DNA of 64,000 bases. Source: Sphingobacterium tabacisoli. GTDB taxonomy: Bacteria; Bacteroidota; Bacteroidia; Sphingobacteriales; Sphingobacteriaceae. Within the stretch, counting starts at the first letter, position 1. Each line of letters begins with the position of its first letter. A model generated the notes under the pieces. That model made no database searches and was not told the DNA's origin. It saw nothing but the letters and a program-made list of their open reading frames with translations. Positions 1-8,087 of this stretch are shown in pieces. Position numbers and translations under genes: made by a program. Location of the stretch: assembly GCF_017908035.1 (NCBI RefSeq), contig NZ_JAEQMU010000001.1, forward strand, positions 248,001-312,000, given 5' to 3'.

Positions 1-53
1 GTAAAATAGGATTAAAATATTTTTTGGATAAAGTGGTTATGGTGTTTTTGTCT

Positions 54-61
54 TAAATTTG
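54..61 (+). promoter_or_regulatory. -7 promoter element (TAnnTTTG type)
   Basis: TAAATTTG matches the Bacteroidota housekeeping -7 consensus TAnnTTTG exactly. No good -33 TTG lies at the usual distance of 19-21 bases, so this is half a promoter. Transcription would start near 68, which favours ATG starts at 83 or 89 over the in-frame TTG at 59 for the dehydrogenase downstream. Confidence 0.4.
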
Positions 62-88
62 ATTATATACTTTAGCACAGTCATGACT

Positions 89-1144
89 ATGAATACATTT
101 TCAACAAGGGCATTTGGTACGGAAGCACCAGAAGCCGATTTAAAACCAATGAGCATCCAACGTAGAGAAGTAACCGCCAAGGATGTGGAAATCGATGTTC
201 TATATTGTGGTGTCTGCCACTCTGATTTACATACGGCAAGAAACGAATGGGGAGGGACTTCCTATCCAAGTGTACCAGGGCACGAGATTGTGGGATGTAT
301 CACTAAAATAGGTGGTGCTGTAACAAAGTTTAAAGTTGGTGATTTAGTAGGTGTAGGCTGTATGGTAGATAGTTGTCGCCATTGTGAGAGTTGTAAGGAT
401 GGGGTGGAGCAGTATTGTGAAAATGGGATGACAGGTACCTACGATTCGCCCGACAAATATCTGGGAACGCATACCATGGGCGGATATTCAGAACGTGTTG
501 TGGTTGACGAGGATTTTGTATTAAAGGTACCTACTAACCTAGATCTCGCAGCCACAGCCCCGCTTTTATGTGCTGGCATTACCACTTACTCTCCTTTACG
601 ACATTGGAATGTAGGCCCTGGACAAAGGGTCGGAATCGTAGGAATCGGTGGGTTGGGACATATGGGTGTCAAGTTGGCAAAAGCAATGGGGGCCTATGTT
701 GTTGTGATAACAACGTCCGCTTCCAAAAAAGAAGATGCTTTGCGCTTAGGAGCAGATGAGATTATACTGTCTACCGATGAGGAGCAGATGAGGAAAAATG
801 CAGGAACGCTACATTTTATTCTAGATTGTGTTTCGGCACAACATGATATCAACGCCTATTTAAGGTTACTAAAGCGAGATGGACAGCTTACATTAGTGGG
901 GGCGCCAGAACATCCATTGCCTGTGGCGGCATTTAGTCTTATCCCAGGACGAAAGAGTTTTTCCGGGTCGCTGATTGGGGGGATTGCCGAAACGCAGGAA
1001 ATGCTCGATTTCTGCGGAAAGCACAATATCACATCTGATATTGAACTGATCCGTATGGAAGATATTAATACAGCCTATGAACGTCTGTTAAAAAGTGATG
1101 TAAAGTATCGTTTTGTAATTGATATGGGCAGTTTGAAAGATTAA
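89..1144 (+). CDS. Zinc-dependent NAD(P) alcohol dehydrogenase (CAD/YahK-like)
   Basis: Cytosolic medium-chain dehydrogenase that probably interconverts aldehydes and primary alcohols with NADP(H). Numbered from the in-frame TTG at 59, catalytic zinc ligands are Cys50 (in CGVCHSD), His75 (GHE) and Cys171. The structural zinc is held by Cys106, Cys109, Cys112 and Cys120. The Rossmann motif GIGGLGH is at 196-202. These features and the roughly 350-residue length fit the cinnamyl-alcohol-dehydrogenase/YahK branch. I prefer the ATG at 89 (83 is the alternative), because a -7 promoter element overlaps the TTG at 59. The gene stands alone and ends at a strong hairpin terminator. Physiological substrate unknown; members of this branch are often broad aldehyde reductases. 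Confidence 0.9.
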   Translation: MNTFSTRAFGTEAPEADLKPMSIQRREVTAKDVEIDVLYCGVCHSDLHTARNEWGGTSYPSVPGHEIVGCITKIGGAVTKFKVGDLVGVGCMVDSCRHCESCKDGVEQYCENGMTGTYDSPDKYLGTHTMGGYSERVVVDEDFVLKVPTNLDLAATAPLLCAGITTYSPLRHWNVGPGQRVGIVGIGGLGHMGVKLAKAMGAYVVVITTSASKKEDALRLGADEIILSTDEEQMRKNAGTLHFILDCVSAQHDINAYLRLLKRDGQLTLVGAPEHPLPVAAFSLIPGRKSFSGSLIGGIAETQEMLDFCGKHNITSDIELIRMEDINTAYERLLKSDVKYRFVIDMGSLKD

Positions 1145-1169
1145 TGAGATATCGGTTTTTGATAATCGG

Positions 1170-1207
1170 AAGTGAAGTAATGGATCTATTGCTTCACTTT
1201 TTTTTTC
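1170..1207 (+). terminator. Rho-independent terminator after the alcohol dehydrogenase
   Basis: A 12-bp stem (AAGTGAAGTAAT paired with ATTGCTTCACTT, one G-U pair) with a 6-base loop is followed by a run of nine T. It lies about 25 bases after the stop codon of the dehydrogenase. Confidence 0.85.
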
Positions 1208-1397
1208 TGAAAGTATATGTATTATGGATTCGATTCTATATTCCAAGGGATCAATGAGCTCTCTTCGTTCGGTTTAATGGGCATCAAGAACTTTTTTCAT
1301 GATGATTTGCTTTTTGTATTGGTATTCTGAAGCTCTCCTGCGAGCACCAGGATCAGTAGACTGCTGTTGATGATTCAATGGAATCATGAAAGTTTTA

Positions 1398-2687
1398 CTA
1401 TTTCTGTTTAAAGAAGTTTCTATAGTATGACGGGACGTCAAATATTCCTCCTCCGTTTTCGAAGTAATGTCCATCTAGTTCAAATGCTCCATTTATTGCA
1501 TTTGCCCATTTAGCTTGAGGGTAGGGATGCCGTGATTTCATTGCCGTCCAGTTTTTGTAGTTCATATCGCCATTGGTCTCGATTATTCCCATTTCGAGGC
1601 CTGGGAAAGGTGCTACAGCAGCTGCTACATTTTTGTTCCACTCGACCAATATTGGATTGACGGTGAGGTCAGAGCATATACATGGAATTTGATGTTGATA
1701 TGCGATATTAGCAATTTTCATTGTTGAACTCAAGGTCTTTGCTATTCCTTTTAAGACAAATGCACCATAACCCAAGTTAAGCTTTGCATAAGCATCCTTT
1801 TCGGTATGGATACTTTCGTCTGCTGCAATCAGGATTCCCATATCGGATACGTTTTCTGTGTTGTGCTCAACGAAAGGTTCTTCGTATAGAAGGATGTGTT
1901 CAAAGGCACCAATGGCACGGGCATGGTCTAGGTATTTGAAGAGCATTTCTTTGTCGGGATAGCGACCATTGGCGTCCATAGTATAGTATAACTTGCCCGT
2001 GGGTGTTTGGGACGTATTTTTGGTATTTAATGCTTGGTGAATTTCGGTCAGTCTATTGATGTCCTTTCTTAACATTTCTTCGGGAGAACCGGGGAAGCCT
2101 GTCTTAATTTTAAAAACAAAGTAGCCTTCTTCTGCAGCTTTGACAATATCGCTTATCGGCATGTTGTAAGGAATCTGGAACATGATGGCAATTTTTTTAT
2201 TCTGATGGGATAGGGCGGATTTATAGGGAAAAGGGATCATGTCATAGAAAGTAGATAAGGAGTTTTCAGCAGCATAAAGCAGCCATAGGGCATTATCTAT
2301 ACTTGATAGTGCATTGTAAAGGAAATTGATGTTAAGTTGGTTGATACCTGTTATTTCTTTGGCTTCATGATATAGCTGTGGAATGATCTGGTCTAACAAT
2401 GCAATTGGGGTTTCAAATTTGCTCCCGTTTATTGCTTTCAGCGCTCTATTGGTCGTTACAAACATTAATGCATTGCCATTGGATTCGGAAGTGGAGGCAA
2501 ATAGGTTTGAGTCTCCATAGAGTACACTTTGCGTTGCCATACCGATAGAATCAAAACCATTTTTACTTGTAATATGAACGATGTTTTGCCATAGCTCAGT
2601 TAAATACCCTCCTTTAAAACCAAAAAAATGTTTTAATTCTTCGCGTTGAAAATTAGAATCTATTCCTGTAATTTCTATCTCCTTCAT
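1398..2687 (-). CDS. Enolase-superfamily enzyme (mandelate racemase/muconate cycloisomerase-like)
   Basis: Predicted cytosolic metal-dependent enzyme abstracting a proton alpha to a carboxylate, as in epimerases and acid-sugar dehydratases. The 429-residue protein carries the barrel signatures in order: Lys193-x-Lys195 (KIKTG), Asp238 in DANGR, Glu269/Glu270 in YEEPF, Asp290-Glu291 in AADES, and Lys313 in VLKGIAK. The paired lysines on opposite sides resemble the epimerase/cycloisomerase arrangement more than that of dehydratases with a catalytic His. It is somewhat longer than the usual 350-390 residues. It is encoded alone, convergent with the alcohol dehydrogenase, so context does not name the substrate. 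Confidence 0.8.
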   Translation of the reverse strand: MKEIEITGIDSNFQREELKHFFGFKGGYLTELWQNIVHITSKNGFDSIGMATQSVLYGDSNLFASTSESNGNALMFVTTNRALKAINGSKFETPIALLDQIIPQLYHEAKEITGINQLNINFLYNALSSIDNALWLLYAAENSLSTFYDMIPFPYKSALSHQNKKIAIMFQIPYNMPISDIVKAAEEGYFVFKIKTGFPGSPEEMLRKDINRLTEIHQALNTKNTSQTPTGKLYYTMDANGRYPDKEMLFKYLDHARAIGAFEHILLYEEPFVEHNTENVSDMGILIAADESIHTEKDAYAKLNLGYGAFVLKGIAKTLSSTMKIANIAYQHQIPCICSDLTVNPILVEWNKNVAAAVAPFPGLEMGIIETNGDMNYKNWTAMKSRHPYPQAKWANAINGAFELDGHYFENGGGIFDVPSYYRNFFKQK

Positions 2688-3106
2688 GTTTTTGGTTTAA
2701 TCTATAGGTTTTTGAATGTTAGTGCAATTTAAAAATTAGTTTCCATAGTTAGGATACGGTATTGACTCCATTAAAACTTAATGTATTGGCAGTCGTATTC
2801 TAGATCGGAATTAGAGATATGAACTTTTGCATGTAGGCAAGACTAGTTTGTTTTTTAGGATTGAAGAGTGAATACTTAAATCTTACGCGAAGAAAATAAA
2901 AGTATTCTAAGTGATGTTTTTATTCTTAACTAGTTGTTGTTTTAGTTGATTGTTAGTGTTTTATATATTTTTTGATTTATAATAAATATGTCATATTTCT
3001 GTTTTTGATTATTTGACTATTTTACTATTAAAGTCTAAAACTTAATATTGTATTTCATAAAAGCTGACAGATTATTTAATCAGCCTAACATAATTATTCA
3101 AAGAAA
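2688..3106. other. AT-rich intergenic region between divergent genes
   Basis: This 419-base stretch separates the divergently read enolase-superfamily gene and the inositol-phosphate synthase gene. I see no coding frame with protein-like composition, no strong hairpin and no tRNA. It must hold the promoters of both genes. Several TTG and TA-rich patches exist between about 2930 and 3060, but none gives a complete TTTG / TAnnTTTG pair that I would commit to. Confidence 0.5.
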
Positions 3107-4435
3107 ATGGGAAATAACGTAAGAAATGCATCCGGGAAATTAGGAATTCTAATGCCTGGTCTAGGGGCTGTAGCGACTACAGTTATTGCTGGTGTTGCGT
3201 CGATCAATAAGGGTTTGGCACAGCCCATTGGCTCGGTTTCGCAATTGAGCCGTATTCGATTAGGAAAGCGCACGGAAGATAGAAATCCATTGATCAAAGA
3301 TTTCGTGCCATTGGCCAAATTGGAAGATATCGTATTCGGAGGCTGGGATGTATATGCAGACAATGTCTACGAGGCCGCTTCAGTGGCTAAGGTATTAGAG
3401 CAGTCACAATTAGACAGTGTAAGGGATGTTCTTGAGGGTATCAAGCCTATGAAAGCGGTATTCGATCGAGATTTCGTTAAGAATTTAGATGGAACACATA
3501 TCAAAAGTGAATCTACACGTCGCGAACTTGTAGAGGCTGTTCGTCAGGATATTCGCGACTTTAAGAAGAATAATGATCTAGATCGTATCGTAATTGTATG
3601 GTGCGGATCAACGGAAAAATACATGGAATCTGGGGACGCTTTCTCTAGTCTGGCGAAACTGGAAGAGGCATTTGATAGAAATGATCAACAGATCCCTCCA
3701 AGTATGGTATATTGCTACGCCGCATTGAAAGAAGGCGTTCCGTATGTTAATGGTGCTCCAAATCTGACCTGTGATGTACCTGCTATTGTTGAACTGGCAC
3801 ATGAGGAGGGAGTTGCTATCGCTGGTAAGGATTTCAAGACTGGACAGACATTGATGAAAACTATTGTTGCTCCAGGTTTACATGCTAGGGCATTGGGGGT
3901 TGAAGGATGGTTCTCCACTAATATTTTGGGCAATAGAGACGGATTAGTCTTAGATAATCCGGACAATTTTAAAACAAAGGAAGTTTCTAAATTATCTGTT
4001 CTTGAAGAAATTCTGAACGGAGAGAAGAACCCTGAACTATATGGGGATCTATATCATAAGATTAGAATCAACTATTACCCTCCTCATGGCGATAATAAAG
4101 AATCTTGGGATAATATTGATATTTTCGGCTGGTTGGGATATAAAATGCAGATCAAAATCAACTTTTTGTGTCGTGACTCTATTCTAGCGGCGCCGATTGT
4201 ACTCGACTTAGCGTTGTTTATTGACCTGGCACAACGTGCCGATATGCATGGGGTACAAGAGTGGTTATCGTTCTACTTAAAGGCACCTCAAACTGCTCGA
4301 GGTTTGCCTGCTGAACATGATATATTTAAACAGCTGATGAAGCTGCAAAATACATTGAGACATATTATGGGAGAAGATATGATAACACATTTAGGATTGG
4401 ATTATTATCAGGAGCTTATCGAAACGATTCAATAG
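3107..4435 (+). CDS. ino1: myo-inositol-1-phosphate synthase
   Basis: Converts D-glucose 6-phosphate into L-myo-inositol 1-phosphate using tightly bound NAD in the cytosol (EC 5.5.1.4). The N-terminal dinucleotide motif GLGAVATT is at 18-25. Family blocks follow: WCGSTEKY near 165-172, NGAPNLTCDVPAI near 219-231, AGKDFKTGQTLMKT near 239-252, and the catalytic-domain segment from FGWLGYKMQIKINFLC to the C-terminal SFYLKAP block. The 442-residue length is normal for this family. It is the first gene of a co-directional cluster with a nucleotidyltransferase, an ATP-grasp protein and a CDP-alcohol phosphotransferase. That strongly suggests the inositol phosphate is used to make an inositol lipid or CDP-inositol, not for osmolyte storage alone. 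Confidence 0.95.
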   Translation: MGNNVRNASGKLGILMPGLGAVATTVIAGVASINKGLAQPIGSVSQLSRIRLGKRTEDRNPLIKDFVPLAKLEDIVFGGWDVYADNVYEAASVAKVLEQSQLDSVRDVLEGIKPMKAVFDRDFVKNLDGTHIKSESTRRELVEAVRQDIRDFKKNNDLDRIVIVWCGSTEKYMESGDAFSSLAKLEEAFDRNDQQIPPSMVYCYAALKEGVPYVNGAPNLTCDVPAIVELAHEEGVAIAGKDFKTGQTLMKTIVAPGLHARALGVEGWFSTNILGNRDGLVLDNPDNFKTKEVSKLSVLEEILNGEKNPELYGDLYHKIRINYYPPHGDNKESWDNIDIFGWLGYKMQIKINFLCRDSILAAPIVLDLALFIDLAQRADMHGVQEWLSFYLKAPQTARGLPAEHDIFKQLMKLQNTLRHIMGEDMITHLGLDYYQELIETIQ

Positions 4436-4471
4436 TTTCTTTTAGTTGTATATAGTGTTTTGTTTGTTTTG

Positions 4472-4502
4472 GCTACAGGTATCTTTTTAGATCCTGTAGT
4501 CT
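4472..4502 (+). other. Imperfect hairpin between ino1 and the nucleotidyltransferase gene
   Basis: GGCTACAGGTATC and GATCCTGTAGTC pair with one bulged base and a G-U pair around a T-rich loop; the following bases are TTATTT. It lies in the only sizeable gap (97 bases) inside the inositol cluster, so it could be an attenuator, a weak terminator or an mRNA-stabilising structure that lets ino1 be expressed more than the genes after it. Confidence 0.35.
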
Positions 4503-4532
4503 TATTTCGAGGTTTTAAGGTAAATTAAGGAT

Positions 4533-5252
4533 GTGAAAATGGAGTTTGCAATCATAGCTGCCGGTGAGGGGGCTCGACTAAAAGAGGAAGGTGTCAAGCT
4601 TCCTAAACCAATGGTACCATTATGTGGAACACCTATGATTGAGCGTTTGATTCGAATTTTCGCTAATCAAGGAGCTACTCGGGTACATATCTTGGTTAAT
4701 AGTACATCTCAAGAGTTAGCTGATTTTTTACGTACAACAGAATTTGGTATTCCGGTGTGTATTACGATCGAAGATACATCAAGTTCGCTACATAGTCTAT
4801 ACGCATTGACACGGCTTAATCCAGAATGGGAATCTTGTGTGGTGACTACAACAGACACGGTGTTCAATGAATCGGATTTTGAAACTTATTTGGAGTGTTT
4901 TAGAGAATCCGGCAGGTATGATGCCTATATGGGAGTGACTGCTTTTGTGGATGACGAAAGTCCATTGTTTGTGAAAGTTAATGATGCAATGGAGATATCG
5001 GGTTTTTATGATGAGAATGCAGAAAGATTGTCTTATGTGTCTGCTGGTATATATGGCTTAAGAAGACAGGCAATGGATTGTGTAACGAAAAGTGTGGCTC
5101 AAGGGCATAGCCGAATGCGTAATTACCAAAGGAGTTTAATCGACAACGAGTTGATGGTGAAGGCTCATCTATTTGGTAAGGTCGTAGATGTGGATCATGT
5201 GGATGATATCGCTACTGCCGAACATTTTTTAACGCTGCATAATGACAAGTAA
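4533..5252 (+). CDS. Sugar/inositol-phosphate nucleotidyltransferase (COG1213-like)
   Basis: Predicted cytosolic enzyme transferring a nucleotide from CTP (or another NTP) to a phosphorylated alcohol or sugar. Because it follows ino1, the best candidate product is CDP-inositol. The 239-residue protein begins with the nucleotidyltransferase signature AAGEGARL (9-16) and KLPKP (22-26), and has a probable metal-binding Asp108 in TTTDTVF. This arrangement resembles COG1213 enzymes, which include the inositol-1-phosphate cytidylyltransferase part of di-myo-inositol-phosphate synthases. The start ATG at 4533 has no obvious Shine-Dalgarno, as usual in Bacteroidota. Its 3' end abuts the ATP-grasp gene. 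A choline-phosphate (LicC-like) or hexose-phosphate substrate cannot be excluded from sequence alone. Confidence 0.8.
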   Translation: MKMEFAIIAAGEGARLKEEGVKLPKPMVPLCGTPMIERLIRIFANQGATRVHILVNSTSQELADFLRTTEFGIPVCITIEDTSSSLHSLYALTRLNPEWESCVVTTTDTVFNESDFETYLECFRESGRYDAYMGVTAFVDDESPLFVKVNDAMEISGFYDENAERLSYVSAGIYGLRRQAMDCVTKSVAQGHSRMRNYQRSLIDNELMVKAHLFGKVVDVDHVDDIATAEHFLTLHNDK

Positions 5253-5253
5253 T

Positions 5254-6138
5254 ATGGATATCTTAGTTATAGCAAGAAAGAGCCGCTTCTCACCAAACCA
5301 TATTGGTAATGACGCCGCTATTTTAAATATAGTGTGTGGAATACTCGAATCAAAAGGCACTGTGATTGAACACTGTACTGAAGATGAGTTTCTAGTCAAA
5401 GAGACGGTTAGACAGGGATTGATTATTTCGATGGGACGTAGTAAATCTCTAGTACTACGACTACAGAAACTAGAAGTGGAAGGTAAGATTGTTTTGAATT
5501 CGGCTTTTGGAGTGGAAAACTGTTTTAGGAAAAATATGACTCAAGCTTTGCTAGCTCAAGATATTCCCTATCCTAAAAGTGTGGTCATAAATACTTCTAC
5601 AGCGATAGATACTATTTTTGGACAACTTGGAAATGGTGGAGTATGGTTGAAACGAGGTGATTTTCATGCAATCCACAAAGAGGATGTTTCTTTTGCAGCT
5701 TCTATCGAAGAGGCGCAGGGAATTCTCGAAGAATATGCTTTGCGAGAGATCGAAGAAGCAGTGGTTTCGGAACATTTACAGGGAGACTTGGTCAAGTTTT
5801 ATGGGGTAAGGGGGACGGATTTCTTTTATTGGTTTTACCCTTACGAGCATAATCATCATAAATATGCTGTCTACGAACAGATCAATGGCAAACTTGTTTA
5901 TAATTCGTTTGACATGCGAAGGTTACAGGAAACTGCAGATCGGGCAGCGTCAGTGTTGAATGTTGAAATATATGGAGGTGATGCGATAATTAATGCTAAT
6001 GGTAGTTTTCATATTATCGATCTCAATGACTGGCCAAGTTTTGCACCATGCCGTACAGAAGGGGCTAGAGCTATTGCGGATAGGTTAGAAGAGGTGGCGC
6101 TATTGCGTTCTACGATTAAAGACCAATCTAATTTATAG
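5254..6138 (+). CDS. ATP-grasp family protein of unknown substrate
   Basis: Predicted ATP-dependent carboxylate-amine ligase or related acyl-phosphate-forming enzyme; acceptor unknown. Numbered from the upstream ATG at 5242, the ATP-clamp segment VSEHLQGDLVKFYGV is at 175-189. The metal-binding Asp247, Asp260 and Asn262 occur in YGGDAI and IIDLNDWPSF, the RimK-like pattern. There is no signal peptide. I chose the ATG at 5254, one base after the stop codon of the previous gene; the ATG at 5242 would overlap it by 11 bases. The next gene starts two bases after the stop, so the three genes are surely one transcript. An ATP-grasp enzyme is unexpected in an inositol-lipid pathway and may add an amino acid or other acid to the head group. 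Confidence 0.75.
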   Translation: MDILVIARKSRFSPNHIGNDAAILNIVCGILESKGTVIEHCTEDEFLVKETVRQGLIISMGRSKSLVLRLQKLEVEGKIVLNSAFGVENCFRKNMTQALLAQDIPYPKSVVINTSTAIDTIFGQLGNGGVWLKRGDFHAIHKEDVSFAASIEEAQGILEEYALREIEEAVVSEHLQGDLVKFYGVRGTDFFYWFYPYEHNHHKYAVYEQINGKLVYNSFDMRRLQETADRAASVLNVEIYGGDAIINANGSFHIIDLNDWPSFAPCRTEGARAIADRLEEVALLRSTIKDQSNL

Positions 6139-6140
6139 AG

Positions 6141-7070
6141 ATGATTAAAAAAGAGCAAGAAACAGATTTTGAGCAATCGCTTAAGTCTAACGATACAGAA
6201 GAGCGTATCGATATCTGGTTTTACCGACCTATCGGATTTCGTATTGCGAAAGTCTGTGCAAGGCTTGGTATCACACCAAATGTGGTTACCATCATTAGTA
6301 TATTTTTTGGTGTTGCGGCTGGTGTCTTATTTTATTATCAGGATATATGGATTAACATTATTGGTATGCTGTTGCTGGTATTTGCCAATTCACTGGATTC
6401 TGCGGATGGGCAACTGGCCCGAATGACGGATAATAAAAGTAGATTCGGAAGGATATTGGATGGGTTTGCAGGTGATTTTTGGTTTGCTTCTATTCATATT
6501 GCATTGTGTTTACGTTTGATTGACCAGGGATGGGGTATTTGGATCTGGATACCAGGTGTTCTGGCCGGAATTGCTCACGTATTTCAATCGGCAATGGCTG
6601 ATTATTATAGGAATGTACATTTATATTTCATAAAGGGAGAGTCAGGTAGTGAACTTGATAATAGTAAAGATTTGCTGGTTGAGTTTGAAAGGTTGAGTTG
6701 GAGGAAAGATACTTTTCAAAAAATTGTACTCCATGGATATATGGGCTATACACGGATGCAGGAAAACCTATCACCCAAGCTACAGAAATTATTACAGCTG
6801 ATACACTCCAGATTTCCAGATATGATTCCACTCGAGTTGATACAGGATTTTAGAAAGATGAATAAGCCCTTGATGAAATATACGAATATTGTGCAGTTCA
6901 ATACACGTGTTATATTTTTGTTCTTGTGGTTATTTATAGATCAGGTATGGTTATATTTTGTATTCGATATTCTGATATTAACACCTATCCTTATCTATAT
7001 GGTTGTACGGCAGGAAGAAGTAAGCAAGTATTTTGTGTATAATATTGAATTAGAAAATAAGTATGGGTAA
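6141..7070 (+). CDS. CDP-alcohol phosphatidyltransferase family membrane protein
   Basis: Integral membrane enzyme expected to move a phospho-alcohol between a CDP-linked donor and an acceptor. The family motif is present as Asp86-x2-Asp89-Gly90-x2-Ala93-Arg94-x8-Gly103-x3-Asp107-x4-Asp112. The last spacing is four residues where the textbook motif has three. The upstream segment RPIGFRIAKVCARLGITPN resembles the N-terminal part of di-myo-inositol-phosphate-phosphate synthases, which use CDP-inositol. About six hydrophobic segments follow, and the 309 residues exceed the usual 180-220. With ino1 and a COG1213-like enzyme upstream, likely roles are transfer of phosphoinositol from CDP-inositol to a lipid acceptor (for example dihydroceramide), or a CDP-diacylglycerol reaction with inositol phosphate. 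Confidence 0.85.
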   Translation: MIKKEQETDFEQSLKSNDTEERIDIWFYRPIGFRIAKVCARLGITPNVVTIISIFFGVAAGVLFYYQDIWINIIGMLLLVFANSLDSADGQLARMTDNKSRFGRILDGFAGDFWFASIHIALCLRLIDQGWGIWIWIPGVLAGIAHVFQSAMADYYRNVHLYFIKGESGSELDNSKDLLVEFERLSWRKDTFQKIVLHGYMGYTRMQENLSPKLQKLLQLIHSRFPDMIPLELIQDFRKMNKPLMKYTNIVQFNTRVIFLFLWLFIDQVWLYFVFDILILTPILIYMVVRQEEVSKYFVYNIELENKYG

Positions 7071-8082
7071 AGCCGCTAAGATTGTTTTTTTTACGCTGGG
7101 TATTGGGGTATTGGTCTATATGGTGTATGCTATTGGGCTGGAGGATATCTGGAGTAATCTGAAGCAAATTGGTTGGTGGTTTCTTCCAGTGATGTTAAGC
7201 TGGCTGTTGATTTATCTGATGAATGCATTTGCTTTTCGAGATATTATTTATGAGAGCACTAAGCCAGAAACCAAGATGCCTTTTCTCAAGATATTTCAAC
7301 TTATCGTAAGCGGTTACGCCATTAATTATATTACCCCATTTGTGGCGCTAGGGGGGGAGCCTTATCGTATCATGGAGCTGAAGCGATATGTTGGATCGGC
7401 AAAAGCGGGCTCTTCGGTGCTACTATATACCATGATGCATATTCTATCGCATTTGGCATTTTGGGTACTGTCGGTTGGACTTATATTATGGTTTGTGCCA
7501 AGTAGTTCATTAGTTTTAGGAACTTGTGTTATTATCATTGTACTCGCTGTTTTTTTGACTTGGTGGTTCTATAGAGTATATCAAAAAGGCGTCGCTGTGA
7601 GTTTAATACGAAGTATGTCAAGGCTTCCTCTCTTGGGAACTAAAATTAGACTTTTTGGGCAACGGGAAGAAGTGATGCTTCGCGATATTGATAATCATAT
7701 TAAGGAATTATACGGTGAGCATAGAACGAAATTCTACTCCTCATTGGCATGGGAGTTCTTTGCCCGTATCGTTGGTTGTGCCGAAATCTATTTTATTGCG
7801 ATAGCACTAGGGCTCGATATGACGTATATAGAAGCACTGGTGGTGAGTTCTGGTTCATCGCTTTTTGCCAATCTTATTTTCTTCTTTCCGATGCAGCTCG
7901 GTACACGTGAAGGGGGAATGGCGATGGCAATGGCTAGTGTAGGATATGCTGCGTCTGCAGGAATTTTTATTGGATTGGTGACGCGCATTCGTGAGCTTGC
8001 TTGGATAGCAATTGGCTTGATAATGATGTTATGGGGTAAGACTAATGAAAAGCATATAGATACCGATGAATTTAAAAGTTAA
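7063..8082 (+). CDS. Flippase-like membrane protein (UPF0104/LPG-synthase TM family)
   Basis: Polytopic inner-membrane protein of 339 residues with about eight hydrophobic segments, of the family that contains the membrane half of MprF and archaeal AglD-like proteins. Characteristic segments include YAINYITPFVALGGEPYR near 83-100, carrying the family's conserved Gly-Gly-Glu-Pro pattern, and FFPMQLGTREGGM near 273-285. It lacks the soluble synthase half of MprF. The ATG overlaps the stop of the CDP-alcohol phosphotransferase gene by eight bases, a sign of translational coupling. A role in moving or presenting the lipid made by the upstream enzymes is an inference from position. Confidence 0.8.
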   Translation: MGKAAKIVFFTLGIGVLVYMVYAIGLEDIWSNLKQIGWWFLPVMLSWLLIYLMNAFAFRDIIYESTKPETKMPFLKIFQLIVSGYAINYITPFVALGGEPYRIMELKRYVGSAKAGSSVLLYTMMHILSHLAFWVLSVGLILWFVPSSSLVLGTCVIIIVLAVFLTWWFYRVYQKGVAVSLIRSMSRLPLLGTKIRLFGQREEVMLRDIDNHIKELYGEHRTKFYSSLAWEFFARIVGCAEIYFIAIALGLDMTYIEALVVSSGSSLFANLIFFFPMQLGTREGGMAMAMASVGYAASAGIFIGLVTRIRELAWIAIGLIMMLWGKTNEKHIDTDEFKS

Positions 8083-8087
8083 TAGAC

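Noticed and set aside
1274..1474. Separate minus-strand gene after the enolase-superfamily gene
   Set aside because: It overlaps the 3' end of that gene in another frame and shows no recognisable sequence.
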